Shown in pieces: positions 15,878 through 23,501 of a stretch of 33,994 nucleotides of DNA. This stretch comes from Streptomyces corynorhini (GTDB lineage: Bacteria; Actinomycetota; Actinomycetes; Streptomycetales; Streptomycetaceae): contig NZ_QQNA01000049.1 of assembly GCF_003346515.1 (NCBI RefSeq), positions 1 through 33,994 on the forward strand. The letters are read 5' to 3'. Position 1 is the stretch's first letter; each line of letters begins with the position of its first letter. The translations under genes were made by a program, and so were the position numbers. The notes beneath the pieces were generated by a model, which worked only from the letters and a program-made list of their open reading frames with translations, had not been told where the DNA came from and searched no databases.

Positions 15878-17299
15878 ATGCGCACAACTCGGACAACGAG
15901 CAAGGTTCTTGGTGCCGGAAGAGGTTCCGGCGGAGGATCCGCCCGGACGGGGCTGGTGTCCCGCCGGGCGGCCGTGGCGCTCGTCGCCGTCGGCGCGGTG
16001 GCCCTCAGCGGCTGCGGCGGCGGCTCGGACGACGACAAGGACCCGGGCGACGCCTCGGGCAAGCCGTCGGCGGTCACGGTCGAACTGCCCAAGCTGGACG
16101 GCGAGAAGATCCAGGTCGCGGCCGTGTGGACCGGCGCCGAGCAGAAGAACTTCACCAAGGTGCTGACCGAGTTCGAGAAGCGGACCGGGGCGACGGTCAC
16201 GTTCGTCCCCGCACAGGATCCCATCGTCAACTTCCTCGGCACGAAGATAGCCGGGGGCAGTCCGCCGGACGTGGCGATGCTGCCGCAGGTCGGCGCGATC
16301 CAGCAGGCCGTCGAGAAGAAGTGGGCCAAGCCGGCCGGGGCGGAGGCCAAGGCCCAGCTGGAGAAGAACTACGGCAAGGGCTGGCAGGACCTCGGCGCGG
16401 TGGACGGCGAGCAGTACGGCGTCTACTTCAAGGCCGCCAACAAGTCGCTGATCTGGTACAACAACGCCGCGTTCGAGAACGCGGGCGCCTCGGTGCCCAC
16501 GACGTGGAAGGACTTCCTGTCGACGGCCGAGACGATCTCGGCCTCGGGCGTCACGCCGGTCTCGGTCGGCGGCGCGGACGGCTGGACCCTCACCGACTGG
16601 TTCGAGAACGTCTATCTCTCGCAGGCGGGCCCGGAGAAGTACGACCAGCTGGCGAAGCACGAGATCAAGTGGACCGACGGGTCGGTGAAGGACGCGCTGA
16701 CCACTCTGGCCGAGCTGTTCGGCAAGCCGAGCCTGATCGCGGGCGGCACCGACGGCGCGCTCCAGACGGAGTTCCCGGCGTCCGTCACGCAGACGTTCAC
16801 CGGTGGTGACCAGCCCAAGGGCGCGATGGTCTTCGAGGGCGACTTCGTCGGCGTCAACATCGCGGAGACCGAAGCCAAGATCGGTACGGACGCGAAGGTC
16901 TTCCCGTTCCCGGCGGTCGGCACCGACTCGCCGGTGGTGACGGGCGGCGACGCGGCCGTGGCGCTCAAGGACACCAAGGGCGCGCAGGCGCTGCTGACCT
17001 TCCTGGCCTCCGCCGACGCCGCGAAGATCTGGGCGGAGTCGGGCGGTTTCGTCTCGCCCAACAAGTCCCTGGACGTCGCCGCGTACCCCAACGACGTCCA
17101 GCGGGACATCGCCAAGGCGCTCATCGCGGCGGGCGACGACTTCCGCTTCGACATGTCGGACCAGATGCCGCAGTCGTTCGGCGGGACGCCCGGCAAGGGC
17201 GAGTGGAAGGCCCTTCAGGACTTCCTGAAGAACCCGAAGGACATCGCGGGCGTCCAGCAGCAGCTGGAATCGGCCGCGGCCAAGGCGTACAAGAGCTGA
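15878..17299 (+). CDS. Sugar ABC transporter substrate-binding lipoprotein
   Basis: The 473-residue protein has an N-terminal signal with basic residues, a hydrophobic core and a lipobox VALSGC (Cys46), giving a lipid-anchored extracellular protein. The mature part is a family 1 solute-binding protein: an IQVAAVWTGAEQKNFTKVLTEFEKRTGATV start, AGGSPPDVAMLPQVG, YGVYFKAANKSLIWYNNAAFENAG and PTTWKDFLSTAETI. The overall pattern resembles AglE-type alpha-glucoside binding proteins, so the substrate is probably an oligosaccharide, but this is inference. The GTG at 15875 is also in frame; ATG 15878 is preferred. The two permease genes follow 4 nt downstream and then by ATGA overlap, making one operon. 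Confidence 0.93.
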   Translation: MRTTRTTSKVLGAGRGSGGGSARTGLVSRRAAVALVAVGAVALSGCGGGSDDDKDPGDASGKPSAVTVELPKLDGEKIQVAAVWTGAEQKNFTKVLTEFEKRTGATVTFVPAQDPIVNFLGTKIAGGSPPDVAMLPQVGAIQQAVEKKWAKPAGAEAKAQLEKNYGKGWQDLGAVDGEQYGVYFKAANKSLIWYNNAAFENAGASVPTTWKDFLSTAETISASGVTPVSVGGADGWTLTDWFENVYLSQAGPEKYDQLAKHEIKWTDGSVKDALTTLAELFGKPSLIAGGTDGALQTEFPASVTQTFTGGDQPKGAMVFEGDFVGVNIAETEAKIGTDAKVFPFPAVGTDSPVVTGGDAAVALKDTKGAQALLTFLASADAAKIWAESGGFVSPNKSLDVAAYPNDVQRDIAKALIAAGDDFRFDMSDQMPQSFGGTPGKGEWKALQDFLKNPKDIAGVQQQLESAAAKAYKS

Positions 17300-17303
17300 C
17301 GGG

Positions 17304-18650
17304 ATGACATCCCCGGTCAAGGGGGGCGCCGCACCGGCGCCCCCCGTCCCCCGTACACGTAAGAGCGTGACAGGCACACGTAAAACTGTCGCGGTCGGCT
17401 TTCTGCTGCCCGCGCTGGTGCTGCTCGGCGCGCTCGTGGTCTACCCCATCGGGTTCTCGGTCTACCGGTCGTTCTTCGACAAATCCGGCACCAGCTTCGC
17501 CGGACTCGACAACTATGTGGAGCTGTTCACCGACGACACGATCCTGACGGCGGTCAAGAACAACGCGATCTGGGTCGTCGTCGCCCCGACGGTCGCCACG
17601 GCGCTCGGGCTGATCTTCGCCGTACTCACCGAACGGGTGCGCTGGGGCACGGCCTTCAAGCTGATCGTCTTCATGCCGATGGCGATCTCGATGCTCGCCG
17701 CGGGCATCATCTTCCGGCTGGTGTACGAGCAGGACCCGAGCCGGGGCGTCGCCAACGCGGTGGTGGTGGGGGTGCACGACACCTTCAGCGACGCGGCGGG
17801 ATATCCGAAGGCGCATCCGCTGCCGGTGCATCCGCTGAAGGCGGGTGGCGGCGGCACGTTCGTCACCAAGGAACCCGTCCGGGCCGGTACGGAGGTGCTG
17901 CTGCCGCTCGTCGGGGTGCCGCCGGCCAAGATGCCCTCGGACGCGCTCCCGGCCAAGGGGGCGACGGCCGGGGACGGCAAGGTCACCGGTACGGCCTGGC
18001 TGGACTTCACCCCGGGCGGCGGCGGGAAGCCCAACGTCATCGACCCCGAGGAGCTGGGGCTCAAGGGGCTCAAGGTGGAGGCGGTGAAGGACGGCAAAGT
18101 CGTCGCCACCGCCACGGCGGGCGCCGACGGTACGTTCAGCCTGCCCGCAGCCGCCGACGGCGCCCAGTTGCGGCTGCCCGAGTCCAACTTCAAGGAGCCG
18201 TACAACGGGGTGGAGTGGCTCGGTCCCTCGCTGGTCACCCCGGCGATCATCGGCAGCTATCTGTGGATGTGGGCCGGGTTCGCGATGGTGCTGATCGCGG
18301 CGGGCCTGGCGAGCGTGCCCCGCGAACTCATGGAGGCGGCGCGGGTCGACGGCGCCACCGAGTGGCAGGTCTTCCGCCGGATCACCGTACCGCTGCTGGC
18401 CCCGGTCCTCGCGGTCGTCATGGTCACGCTGATGATCAACGTACTGAAGATCTTCGACCTGGTCCTGATCATTCCACCGGGCTCCTCGCAGGCCGACGCG
18501 AACGTGCTGGCGCTCCAGCTCTACCGCTCGTCGTTCGGTACGGACGCGGATCTCGGGGTCGGCAGCGCCATCGCCGTACTGCTGCTTCTGCTGGTACTGC
18601 CGGTGATGCTGTTCAACATCCGGCGCATGCGGAAGGAGACCCGCCGATGA
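17304..18650 (+). CDS. Sugar ABC permease with inserted extracytoplasmic domain
   Basis: This is a MalF-type permease of 448 residues, well above the usual ~300. TM helices are at about 30-52, 87-108 and 118-140, then about 310-335, 363-385 and 420-440. The EAA loop (ELMEAARVDGATEWQVFRRITVPLLAP, 341-367) contacts the ATPase. Between TM3 and TM4, residues about 141-306 form a non-membrane insert. It includes VTGTAWLDFTPGGGGKPNVI and LKGLKVEAVKDGKVVATATAGADGTFSLP, a beta-rich pattern like carboxypeptidase-regulatory or SdrD-B domains. By position it corresponds to the P2 loop of E. coli MalF, which touches the binding protein. No ATPase gene is present, so a shared MsiK-type ATPase is likely. 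Confidence 0.92.
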   Translation: MTSPVKGGAAPAPPVPRTRKSVTGTRKTVAVGFLLPALVLLGALVVYPIGFSVYRSFFDKSGTSFAGLDNYVELFTDDTILTAVKNNAIWVVVAPTVATALGLIFAVLTERVRWGTAFKLIVFMPMAISMLAAGIIFRLVYEQDPSRGVANAVVVGVHDTFSDAAGYPKAHPLPVHPLKAGGGGTFVTKEPVRAGTEVLLPLVGVPPAKMPSDALPAKGATAGDGKVTGTAWLDFTPGGGGKPNVIDPEELGLKGLKVEAVKDGKVVATATAGADGTFSLPAAADGAQLRLPESNFKEPYNGVEWLGPSLVTPAIIGSYLWMWAGFAMVLIAAGLASVPRELMEAARVDGATEWQVFRRITVPLLAPVLAVVMVTLMINVLKIFDLVLIIPPGSSQADANVLALQLYRSSFGTDADLGVGSAIAVLLLLLVLPVMLFNIRRMRKETRR

Positions 18651-19528
18651 CCACCGAGTCCACCACGGTCAGGGCGAAGCCGTCCCTCGGCGGCCGGATC
18701 GCCGCCCGCGCGGGCGGCGGGGTGATGCGGGTCTTCCTGGTCCTCGTCGGCCTGTTCTGGCTGATGCCGACGATCGGCCTGCTGATCTCGTCGCTGCGCG
18801 ACTCCTCGGACATCAACGCCAGCGGCTGGTGGAAGGTCTTCACGGCCCCCGCCCAGCTGACCACCGCGAACTACTCGCGGCTGCTGGAGAACGACACGAT
18901 CACCCACTCGCTGTTCTCCACGGTCATGATCACCGTTCCCTCGACGGTCCTGGTCGTGGTGATCGGCTCGCTCGCCGCGTACGCCTTCGCCTGGCTGGAC
19001 TTTCCCGGCCGCGACTGGTGGTTCCTGGTGGTCGTGGGGCTGCTGGTGGTGCCCGTGCAGGTCGCGCTGGTTCCGGTGGCGAAACTGTTCGGCGCCATCG
19101 GCATTTTTGAGACAACTTTCGGGGTGATCATCTTCCATGTCTCCTTCGGGCTGCCCTTCGCGATCTTCCTGCTGCGGAACTTCTTCGCGGAGATCCCGAG
19201 GGAGCTGCTGGAGGCGGCGCGGCTCGACGGGGCGGGCGAGCTGAGGCTGTTCACCCGGGTCGTGATGCCGCTCGGCGGTCCGGCGATCGCCTCGCTCGGC
19301 ATCTTCCAGTTCCTCTGGGTCTGGAACGACATGCTGGTCGCGCTGATCTTCGCGGACTCCAAGAGCCCGCCGATCACGGTCGCGCTCCAGCAGCAGGTTC
19401 GGCAGTTCGGCAACAACATCGATGTGCTGGCGCCGGGGGCGTTCGTCTCGATGATCATCCCGCTGGTCGTGTTCTTCGCGTTCCAGCGGCAGTTCGTGTC
19501 CGGTGTGATGGCGGGCGCGGTGAAGTAG
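18647..19528 (+). CDS. Sugar ABC permease (MalG type)
   Basis: The 293-residue second permease of the importer starts within ATGA overlapping the stop of the first permease, so it is translationally coupled. It has six predicted membrane helices and the EAA motif EIPRELLEAARLDGAGELRLFTRVVMPLGGP. The C-terminus (AFQRQFVSGVMAGAVK) is typical of MalG-like permeases. It forms the heterodimeric channel with the product of 17304-18650. The operon ends with a 19-bp perfect hairpin. Confidence 0.95.
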   Translation: MTTESTTVRAKPSLGGRIAARAGGGVMRVFLVLVGLFWLMPTIGLLISSLRDSSDINASGWWKVFTAPAQLTTANYSRLLENDTITHSLFSTVMITVPSTVLVVVIGSLAAYAFAWLDFPGRDWWFLVVVGLLVVPVQVALVPVAKLFGAIGIFETTFGVIIFHVSFGLPFAIFLLRNFFAEIPRELLEAARLDGAGELRLFTRVVMPLGGPAIASLGIFQFLWVWNDMLVALIFADSKSPPITVALQQQVRQFGNNIDVLAPGAFVSMIIPLVVFFAFQRQFVSGVMAGAVK

Positions 19529-19544
19529 CGCCCGTCGGGAGCCC

Positions 19545-19585
19545 GTGAAAGCCCAGGTCATAGGGTCTATGACCTGGGCTTTCAC
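19545..19585 (+). terminator. 19-bp perfect hairpin ending the sugar ABC operon
   Basis: Arms 19545-19563 and 19567-19585 are perfectly complementary around a 3-nt GGT loop, starting 17 nt after the permease stop. There is no T-tract, as is common for actinobacterial terminators. It would also act against minus-strand transcription from the convergent hydrolase gene. Confidence 0.85.
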
Positions 19586-19620
19586 GCTGAACGGGGAGGA
19601 GCGGCCACGCCGGTCGGCAT

Positions 19621-19691
19621 CAGTTGCCGTCTGCTGCCGTCGGTTGCCGTCTGCTGCCGTCGGTTGCCGTCTGCTGCCGTCTGCTGCCGTC
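19621..19691. repeat. 20-bp tandem repeat, 3.5 copies, between convergent genes
   Basis: Copies at 19621-19640, 19641-19660 and 19661-19680 have the unit CGGTTGCCGTCTGCTGCCGT (first copy CAGTTG...). A half copy lies at 19681-19691. It occupies the gap between the operon terminator and the end of the hydrolase gene. Confidence 0.9.
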
Positions 19692-19705
19692 GCGACGGCC
19701 CGGCC

Positions 19706-20506
19706 TCACGTCAGATGGCGGGTGAAGAACCGGGCCGCGGCGTCGCCCGCGAACTGCGGGACGCCGGTGTGCCCGCCCATGTGGGCGTGCAGGGACTTCT
19801 CCTCGGAGCCGAAGGCGTCGAACAGATCCAGGGCCGCCTGCCGGTTGTTCCCTTCGTCGTCCCACTGGAGCAGGACGTGCAGGGGGATGGTGACCTGCCG
19901 GGCCTCCTCGAACATGGCGCGAGGCACGAAACTCCCGGCGAACAGAACGGCGGCCGATACGCGGGGCTCGACCACCGCCAGCCGGGTGCCGATGGAGATC
20001 ACTCCCCCCGAGTACCCGACCGGGCCGCCGATCCCGGGCAGCGGAAGAAGGGCGTCCAGGGCGGCCTGCCATTCCGGGACGGCCTTGTCGACCAGCGGAA
20101 GGACGAGGGCGTCGATGATCTCGTCGCCGACCGGCTCGCCGGCCTCCATCGCCCGGCGCAGGTCGGCGCGGGCCCGCTCCACGGCGGGCCAACGGGGCCG
20201 GTCGCCGCTGCCGGGAAGCTCGATGGTGGCCGTGGCGAAGCCCTCCGCCGCGCAGTGCAGGGCCCGCGCCACCAGCCGGGGGTACATCCTGCGCAGCCCG
20301 AGGGGAGGGTGGCCGAGCAGGATCAGCGGTGCTGGTGCGGGTGTCGAAGAGGGTGCCGGTGCGGGTACCGATGCCGATGCGGGGGCCGAAGCCGATGCGG
20401 GGGCCGAAGCAGGGGCCGGTGTCCACAGAATGCCGGGGATCTCACCGAGGGTGAATTCGCGTTCGAGGACGCCGTCGTCAAGGCGCCGCTCGGAAGTGAA
20501 ACGCAT
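19706..20506 (-). CDS. Alpha/beta hydrolase (dienelactone hydrolase-like)
   Basis: The 266-residue protein has an alpha/beta hydrolase fold. The first core strand is LILLGHPPLG (61-70). The nucleophile elbow is GPVGYSGG (Ser166), the likely acid is Asp216/Asp217 in VLLQWDDEGN, and the likely catalytic His is His246 in HMGGHTGVP. The oxyanion side may be supplied by the HPPLG turn. Residues 29-60 are an Ala/Pro/Ser tract encoded by a degenerate repeat, inserted just before the first core strand. Natural substrate unknown. The start ATG 20506 is preceded by GAAAGG at 7 nt. A short upstream ORF with a strong Shine-Dalgarno and a hairpin precede it. Confidence 0.85.
   Translation of the reverse strand: MRFTSERRLDDGVLEREFTLGEIPGILWTPAPASAPASASAPASASVPAPAPSSTPAPAPLILLGHPPLGLRRMYPRLVARALHCAAEGFATATIELPGSGDRPRWPAVERARADLRRAMEAGEPVGDEIIDALVLPLVDKAVPEWQAALDALLPLPGIGGPVGYSGGVISIGTRLAVVEPRVSAAVLFAGSFVPRAMFEEARQVTIPLHVLLQWDDEGNNRQAALDLFDAFGSEEKSLHAHMGGHTGVPQFAGDAAARFFTRHLT
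20327..20425. repeat. Degenerate hexamer-type repeat encoding the Pro/Ala tract
   Basis: GGTGCGGGT, GCCGATGCG and GGGGCCGAA-type units recur within the hydrolase gene. They give PAPASAPASASAPASAS-like sequence at residues 29-60. Confidence 0.75.
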
Positions 20507-20518
20507 GGTCGTGCCTTT

Positions 20519-20546
20519 CGGGAGTGCGCTGGAACGGCGCTCCCGG
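20519..20546 (-). promoter_or_regulatory. Hairpin in the hydrolase leader
   Basis: CGGGAGTGCGC and the near-complementary CGGCGCTCCCG flank a short loop between the leader ORF stop and the hydrolase start. A bulge interrupts the stem. It could act as a translational or transcriptional control element. Confidence 0.35.
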
Positions 20547-20555
20547 ACGACCTGC

Positions 20556-20609
20556 CTAGCGCCCGACCGTGACCCCGGAGGGGAGCACCCATGTCGATAC
20601 TGCGTTCAC
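20556..20609 (-). CDS. Possible 17-aa leader peptide upstream of the hydrolase
   Basis: A GTG at 20609 is preceded by GGAGG at good spacing, the strongest ribosome-binding site nearby. The ORF encodes MNAVSTWVLPSGVTVGR and stops at 20556. The 49 nt between it and the hydrolase start contain a hairpin (about 20519-20546). Such an arrangement could be a regulatory leader or a short coupled peptide. It is too short for domain recognition. Confidence 0.4.
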   Translation of the reverse strand: MNAVSTWVLPSGVTVGR

Positions 20610-20740
20610 GGGTACCACCTCCTCGATCTCTCGCACGGCCTCCGGAAATGTAGCAGTGTCCGCCCTCGTAACCAACGGGCGCGGTCCCACCCCGGCTGCT
20701 CACCCCGGCGCGTACCCAGCCCGGGGCCCGTCAGTCCGTC

Positions 20741-21364
20741 TCAACGGCTGAGCGCGAGCACCGCGGACGCCGCCAGATCGTCCAGATAGCCCGGGGGCAG
20801 TTCGCCCCGTACCACCACGAGCCGCCAGTAGAGCGGTCCGATGATCAGATCGAGGGCCCGGTCGGGGTCCGCGCCCTCCGGCAGCTCCCCGCGCGCCACC
20901 GCCTCCCGGACGATCACCGCCGCGATGCCCCGCTGTCCGTCCAGCAGCGCCGCCTTGATCGCGTCGGAGATCTCGGGATGCCGGGCCGCCTCCACCAGCA
21001 GATCCGGGATGACCTGCGAGGCGACCGGGTGGCGCAGGGCGTGCGCGGCGACTTCCAGCAGCGCGCGCACGTCCCCATACAGCGAACCGGTCGCCGGAGC
21101 GGGCAGCCCCTGCGCCGCGAAGACCGAGACCAGGTCGAGGACGAGCGCCAGCTTGGACTTCCAGCGGCGGTAGACGGCGGTCTTGCCGACACCGGCGCGG
21201 CGCGCGATGCCCTCGATGGACATCCGGGCGAACCCGACCGCCGCCAGCTCCTCGAAGACGGCCGCGCGGATGGCGTCGGTCACCTCTTCCCGGAGCACGG
21301 CGGCGCCCGCCGGGGCACGGCGAGCGGTGCGGGAGGCGGCCGAGGGGCGCGGTTCCGTAGTCAT
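20741..21364 (-). CDS. TetR-family transcriptional regulator
   Basis: The 207-residue repressor-type protein has an N-terminal helix-turn-helix (about 26-75: AIRAAVFEELAAVGFARMSIEGIARRAGVGKTAVYRRWKSK). The ligand domain (about 80-200) ends in LDDLAASAVLAL. The ATG at 21364 (MTTEPRPS) is chosen. An ATG 7 codons upstream is also in frame; neither has a clear Shine-Dalgarno, so the mRNA may be leaderless or nearly so. It is divergent from the tagGH-like exporter, and palindromes between them (21400-21411 and 21434-21444) are candidate binding sites. It probably controls itself and the exporter. Confidence 0.93.
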   Translation of the reverse strand: MTTEPRPSAASRTARRAPAGAAVLREEVTDAIRAAVFEELAAVGFARMSIEGIARRAGVGKTAVYRRWKSKLALVLDLVSVFAAQGLPAPATGSLYGDVRALLEVAAHALRHPVASQVIPDLLVEAARHPEISDAIKAALLDGQRGIAAVIVREAVARGELPEGADPDRALDLIIGPLYWRLVVVRGELPPGYLDDLAASAVLALSR

Positions 21365-21399
21365 CACGGCCGAGCATAGCGCCATCGGCGTCACGACGA

Positions 21400-21444
21400 A
21401 ACGGTTGCGTTGCGACGCTCGTCGCCCTACCTTGTCGTTACGAC
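21400..21444. promoter_or_regulatory. Candidate TetR operators in the tetR / exporter divergent region
   Basis: Two short palindromes are visible: AACG-GTTG-CGTT at 21400-21411 and GTCGT-T-ACGAC at 21434-21444. They are 34 bp apart (start to start) between the divergent genes. TetR-family proteins typically bind such sites to block both promoters. Confidence 0.4.
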
Positions 21445-21573
21445 GATACGGACCCGTTCCGACGTAAAGGGACGGCAAAGCGCCGCCGGACCAGTCGGCG
21501 GAACACGTCCCCGCCCACCCCGCACCGGTCTCGGAAACAAAAACAGCAAACAGCCACCGTCGAAAGCGACACC

Positions 21574-22506
21574 GTGAGCCAGACGATCGCACCGCCCTCC
21601 CCCCGGGCCCCAGGACCCCCGCCCGGCCCCACCGCCGGGTCCGACCTCGCCGCCCTGGCCCTGCGCCACGGCCTGACCGTGAGCGGCGCCCGCCCGTCCC
21701 TGCCGGAGTACGTCGGGCGGCTCTGGTCGCGTCGGCACTTCATCACCGCGTTCGCCACCGCCCGGCTGACCGCCCAGTACAGCCAGGCGAAGCTGGGCCA
21801 GATCTGGCAGATCATGACCCCGCTGCTCAACGCGACGGTCTACTACTTCATCTTCGGAGTCCTGCTCGACACCAAGCGCGACGTGCCGGACTTCATCCCG
21901 TTCCTGGTGACGGGCGTCTTCATCTGGACCTTCACCTCGAACTCGATCACGGCGGGCACCCGCGCGATCTCCGGCAACCTCGGTCTCGTCCGGGCCCTGC
22001 ACTTCCCGCGCGCCGCCCTGCCGATCGCCCTCGCCCTGCAGCAGCTCCAGCAGCTGCTGTTCTCGATGGGCGCGCTGGTGGCGATCCTGGTCTGCTTCGG
22101 CCAGTACCCGCGCCCCGGCTGGCTGCTGGCGGTGCCGGCGCTGCTGCTCCAGGCGCTGTTCAACACGGGGGTCTCGCTGGTGGTGGCACGGCTGGCCGCC
22201 AAGACCCCGGACATCGCGCAGCTGATGCCGTTCCTGCTGCGCACCTGGATGTACGTGTCCGGAGTGATGTGGAGCGTCGACCGGGTGACGAGCGGCGACC
22301 ACCTGCCCCACTTCGTCACGGTGGCCCTGGAGTGCAATCCGGCCGCCGTCTACATCGACCTGATGCGCTTCGCGCTCATCGACAGTTTCACCGCCGGACA
22401 ACTGCCCCCGCACATCTGGGCCGTCGCCCTCGGCTGGGCGGCGCTCGCGGGCGTCGGCGGATTCCTGTTCTTCTGGAAGGCCGAGGAGGAGTACGGACGT
22501 GGCTGA
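21574..22506 (+). CDS. tagG: ABC-2 type polysaccharide / teichoic acid exporter permease
   Basis: The 310-residue membrane protein is of the Wzm/TagG kind. A Pro-rich N-terminus is followed by the conserved cytoplasmic helix (RLWSRRHFITAFATARLTAQYSQAKLGQIWQIMTPLLNA) and six membrane helices. LVRALHFPRAALPIALALQQL and CNPAAVYIDLMRFALID are typical of this exporter class. It forms the channel for a lipid-linked wall glycopolymer moving from the inner to the outer leaflet. The start is GTG at 21574, with no strong Shine-Dalgarno. The ATPase gene begins before its stop (8-nt overlap), so the two are coupled. The glycopolymer cannot be named from sequence, so the tag name is by similarity only. 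Confidence 0.88.
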   Translation: MSQTIAPPSPRAPGPPPGPTAGSDLAALALRHGLTVSGARPSLPEYVGRLWSRRHFITAFATARLTAQYSQAKLGQIWQIMTPLLNATVYYFIFGVLLDTKRDVPDFIPFLVTGVFIWTFTSNSITAGTRAISGNLGLVRALHFPRAALPIALALQQLQQLLFSMGALVAILVCFGQYPRPGWLLAVPALLLQALFNTGVSLVVARLAAKTPDIAQLMPFLLRTWMYVSGVMWSVDRVTSGDHLPHFVTVALECNPAAVYIDLMRFALIDSFTAGQLPPHIWAVALGWAALAGVGGFLFFWKAEEEYGRG

Positions 22507-23302
22507 GCCCGAACCCACCCCCACCGTCGTCGTCGACGGCGTGCACATCACCTACCAGGTCCACGGCACCAAGGGCGGCCGGGGCAGCGCCACCTCCGCC
22601 CTCAGCCGCATCGTCTCGCGCAAGGCGGCCCCCGGCGTACGGGAGGTGCACGCCGTCAAGGGCGTCAGCTTCGCCGCGTACAAGGGCGAGGCCATCGGAC
22701 TGATCGGCTCCAACGGATCCGGCAAGTCGACGCTCCTCAAGGCCATCGCGGGGCTGCTGCCACCGTCACAGGGCCGGGTCTTCACCCGGGGCCAGCCCTC
22801 GCTGCTCGGCGTCAACGCGGCGCTGATGAGCGATCTGACCGGCGAACGCAACGTCATCCTCGGCGGACTGGCCATGGGCATGTCGCGGGAGCAGGTGCGT
22901 ACCCGCTACGACGACATCGTGGAGTTCTCCGGCATCAACGAGAAGGGCGACTTCATCTCCCTGCCGATGCGCACGTACTCCTCGGGAATGGGCGCGCGGC
23001 TGCGCTTCTCGATCGCCGCCGCCAAGAGCCACGACGTCCTGCTGATCGACGAGGCGCTGTCGACCGGTGACGCGAAGTTCCAGCGCCGCAGCCAGCGGCG
23101 CATCGCCGAACTGCGCGAGCAGGCGGGCACCGTCTTCCTGGTCAGCCACAGCAACCAGTCGATCCTGGAGACCTGCGACCGGGCGATCTGGCTGGAGTCG
23201 GGGACGCTGCGGAGGGACGGCCCGGTGGCGGAGGTCGTCGCGGCGTACGACGAGTTCACGGGGAAGGGGCCCAAGGGCGGCAAGGGCGGGAAGAGGGGCT
23301 GA
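22499..23302 (+). CDS. tagH: ABC exporter ATP-binding protein (TagH / Wzt type)
   Basis: The 267-residue ATPase partners the preceding permease. Motifs are Walker A GSNGSGKST (70-78), signature YSSGMGARLRFSIA and Walker B DVLLIDEALSTGD. The substitution of the usual LSGG signature by YSSGM is characteristic of teichoic acid and O-antigen exporters (TagH, Wzt, KpsT). There is no C-terminal carbohydrate-binding domain; the protein ends in a Gly/Lys-rich tail (GKGPKGGKGGKRG). The GTG start overlaps the permease stop. A run of 15-bp repeats follows the stop. Confidence 0.9.
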   Translation: MAEPEPTPTVVVDGVHITYQVHGTKGGRGSATSALSRIVSRKAAPGVREVHAVKGVSFAAYKGEAIGLIGSNGSGKSTLLKAIAGLLPPSQGRVFTRGQPSLLGVNAALMSDLTGERNVILGGLAMGMSREQVRTRYDDIVEFSGINEKGDFISLPMRTYSSGMGARLRFSIAAAKSHDVLLIDEALSTGDAKFQRRSQRRIAELREQAGTVFLVSHSNQSILETCDRAIWLESGTLRRDGPVAEVVAAYDEFTGKGPKGGKGGKRG

Positions 23303-23327
23303 CGCGGCGGGACGGCATCACGGCGGG

Positions 23328-23386
23328 CGGAGTTACGGCGAGCGGAGTTACGGCGAGCGGGGTCACGGCGGAGCGGCGTCACGGCA
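23328..23386. repeat. 15-bp tandem repeat downstream of tagH-like gene
   Basis: GCGGAGTTACGGCGA is repeated at about 23328-23342 and 23343-23357. It is followed by two degenerate units (GCGGGGTCACGGCGG, GCGGCGTCACGGCAG). It marks the boundary between the exporter operon and the accessory cassette. Confidence 0.8.
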
Positions 23387-23443
23387 GGCGGGGGCGGCCA
23401 GCCGGACCGACGTCCCCGGTGGGTGGTGCGCGCCTCGGTTCCT

Positions 23444-23469
23444 GTACCCGCCGGGCCGAGCGCGGGTAC
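23444..23469. promoter_or_regulatory. 8-bp inverted repeat at the XRE regulator promoter
   Basis: GTACCCGC (23444-23451) and GCGGGTAC (23462-23469) flank a 10-nt spacer, 33 nt before the XRE start codon. Its location suggests an autoregulatory operator. Confidence 0.5.
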
Positions 23470-23501
23470 CGTTCTGGTGTCGAGTCAGAACAGGAGCCTG
23501 T

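Noticed and set aside
21183..21467. + strand ORF across the tetR start and promoter
   Set aside because: It overlaps the TetR coding region and the divergent promoter, lacks a ribosome-binding site, and shows no domain.
23067..23501. N-terminal extension of the XRE regulator
   Set aside because: The upstream in-frame sequence overlaps the tagH-like gene and the 15-bp repeats. ATG 23502 has a good Shine-Dalgarno and helix-turn-helix similarity begins right after it.
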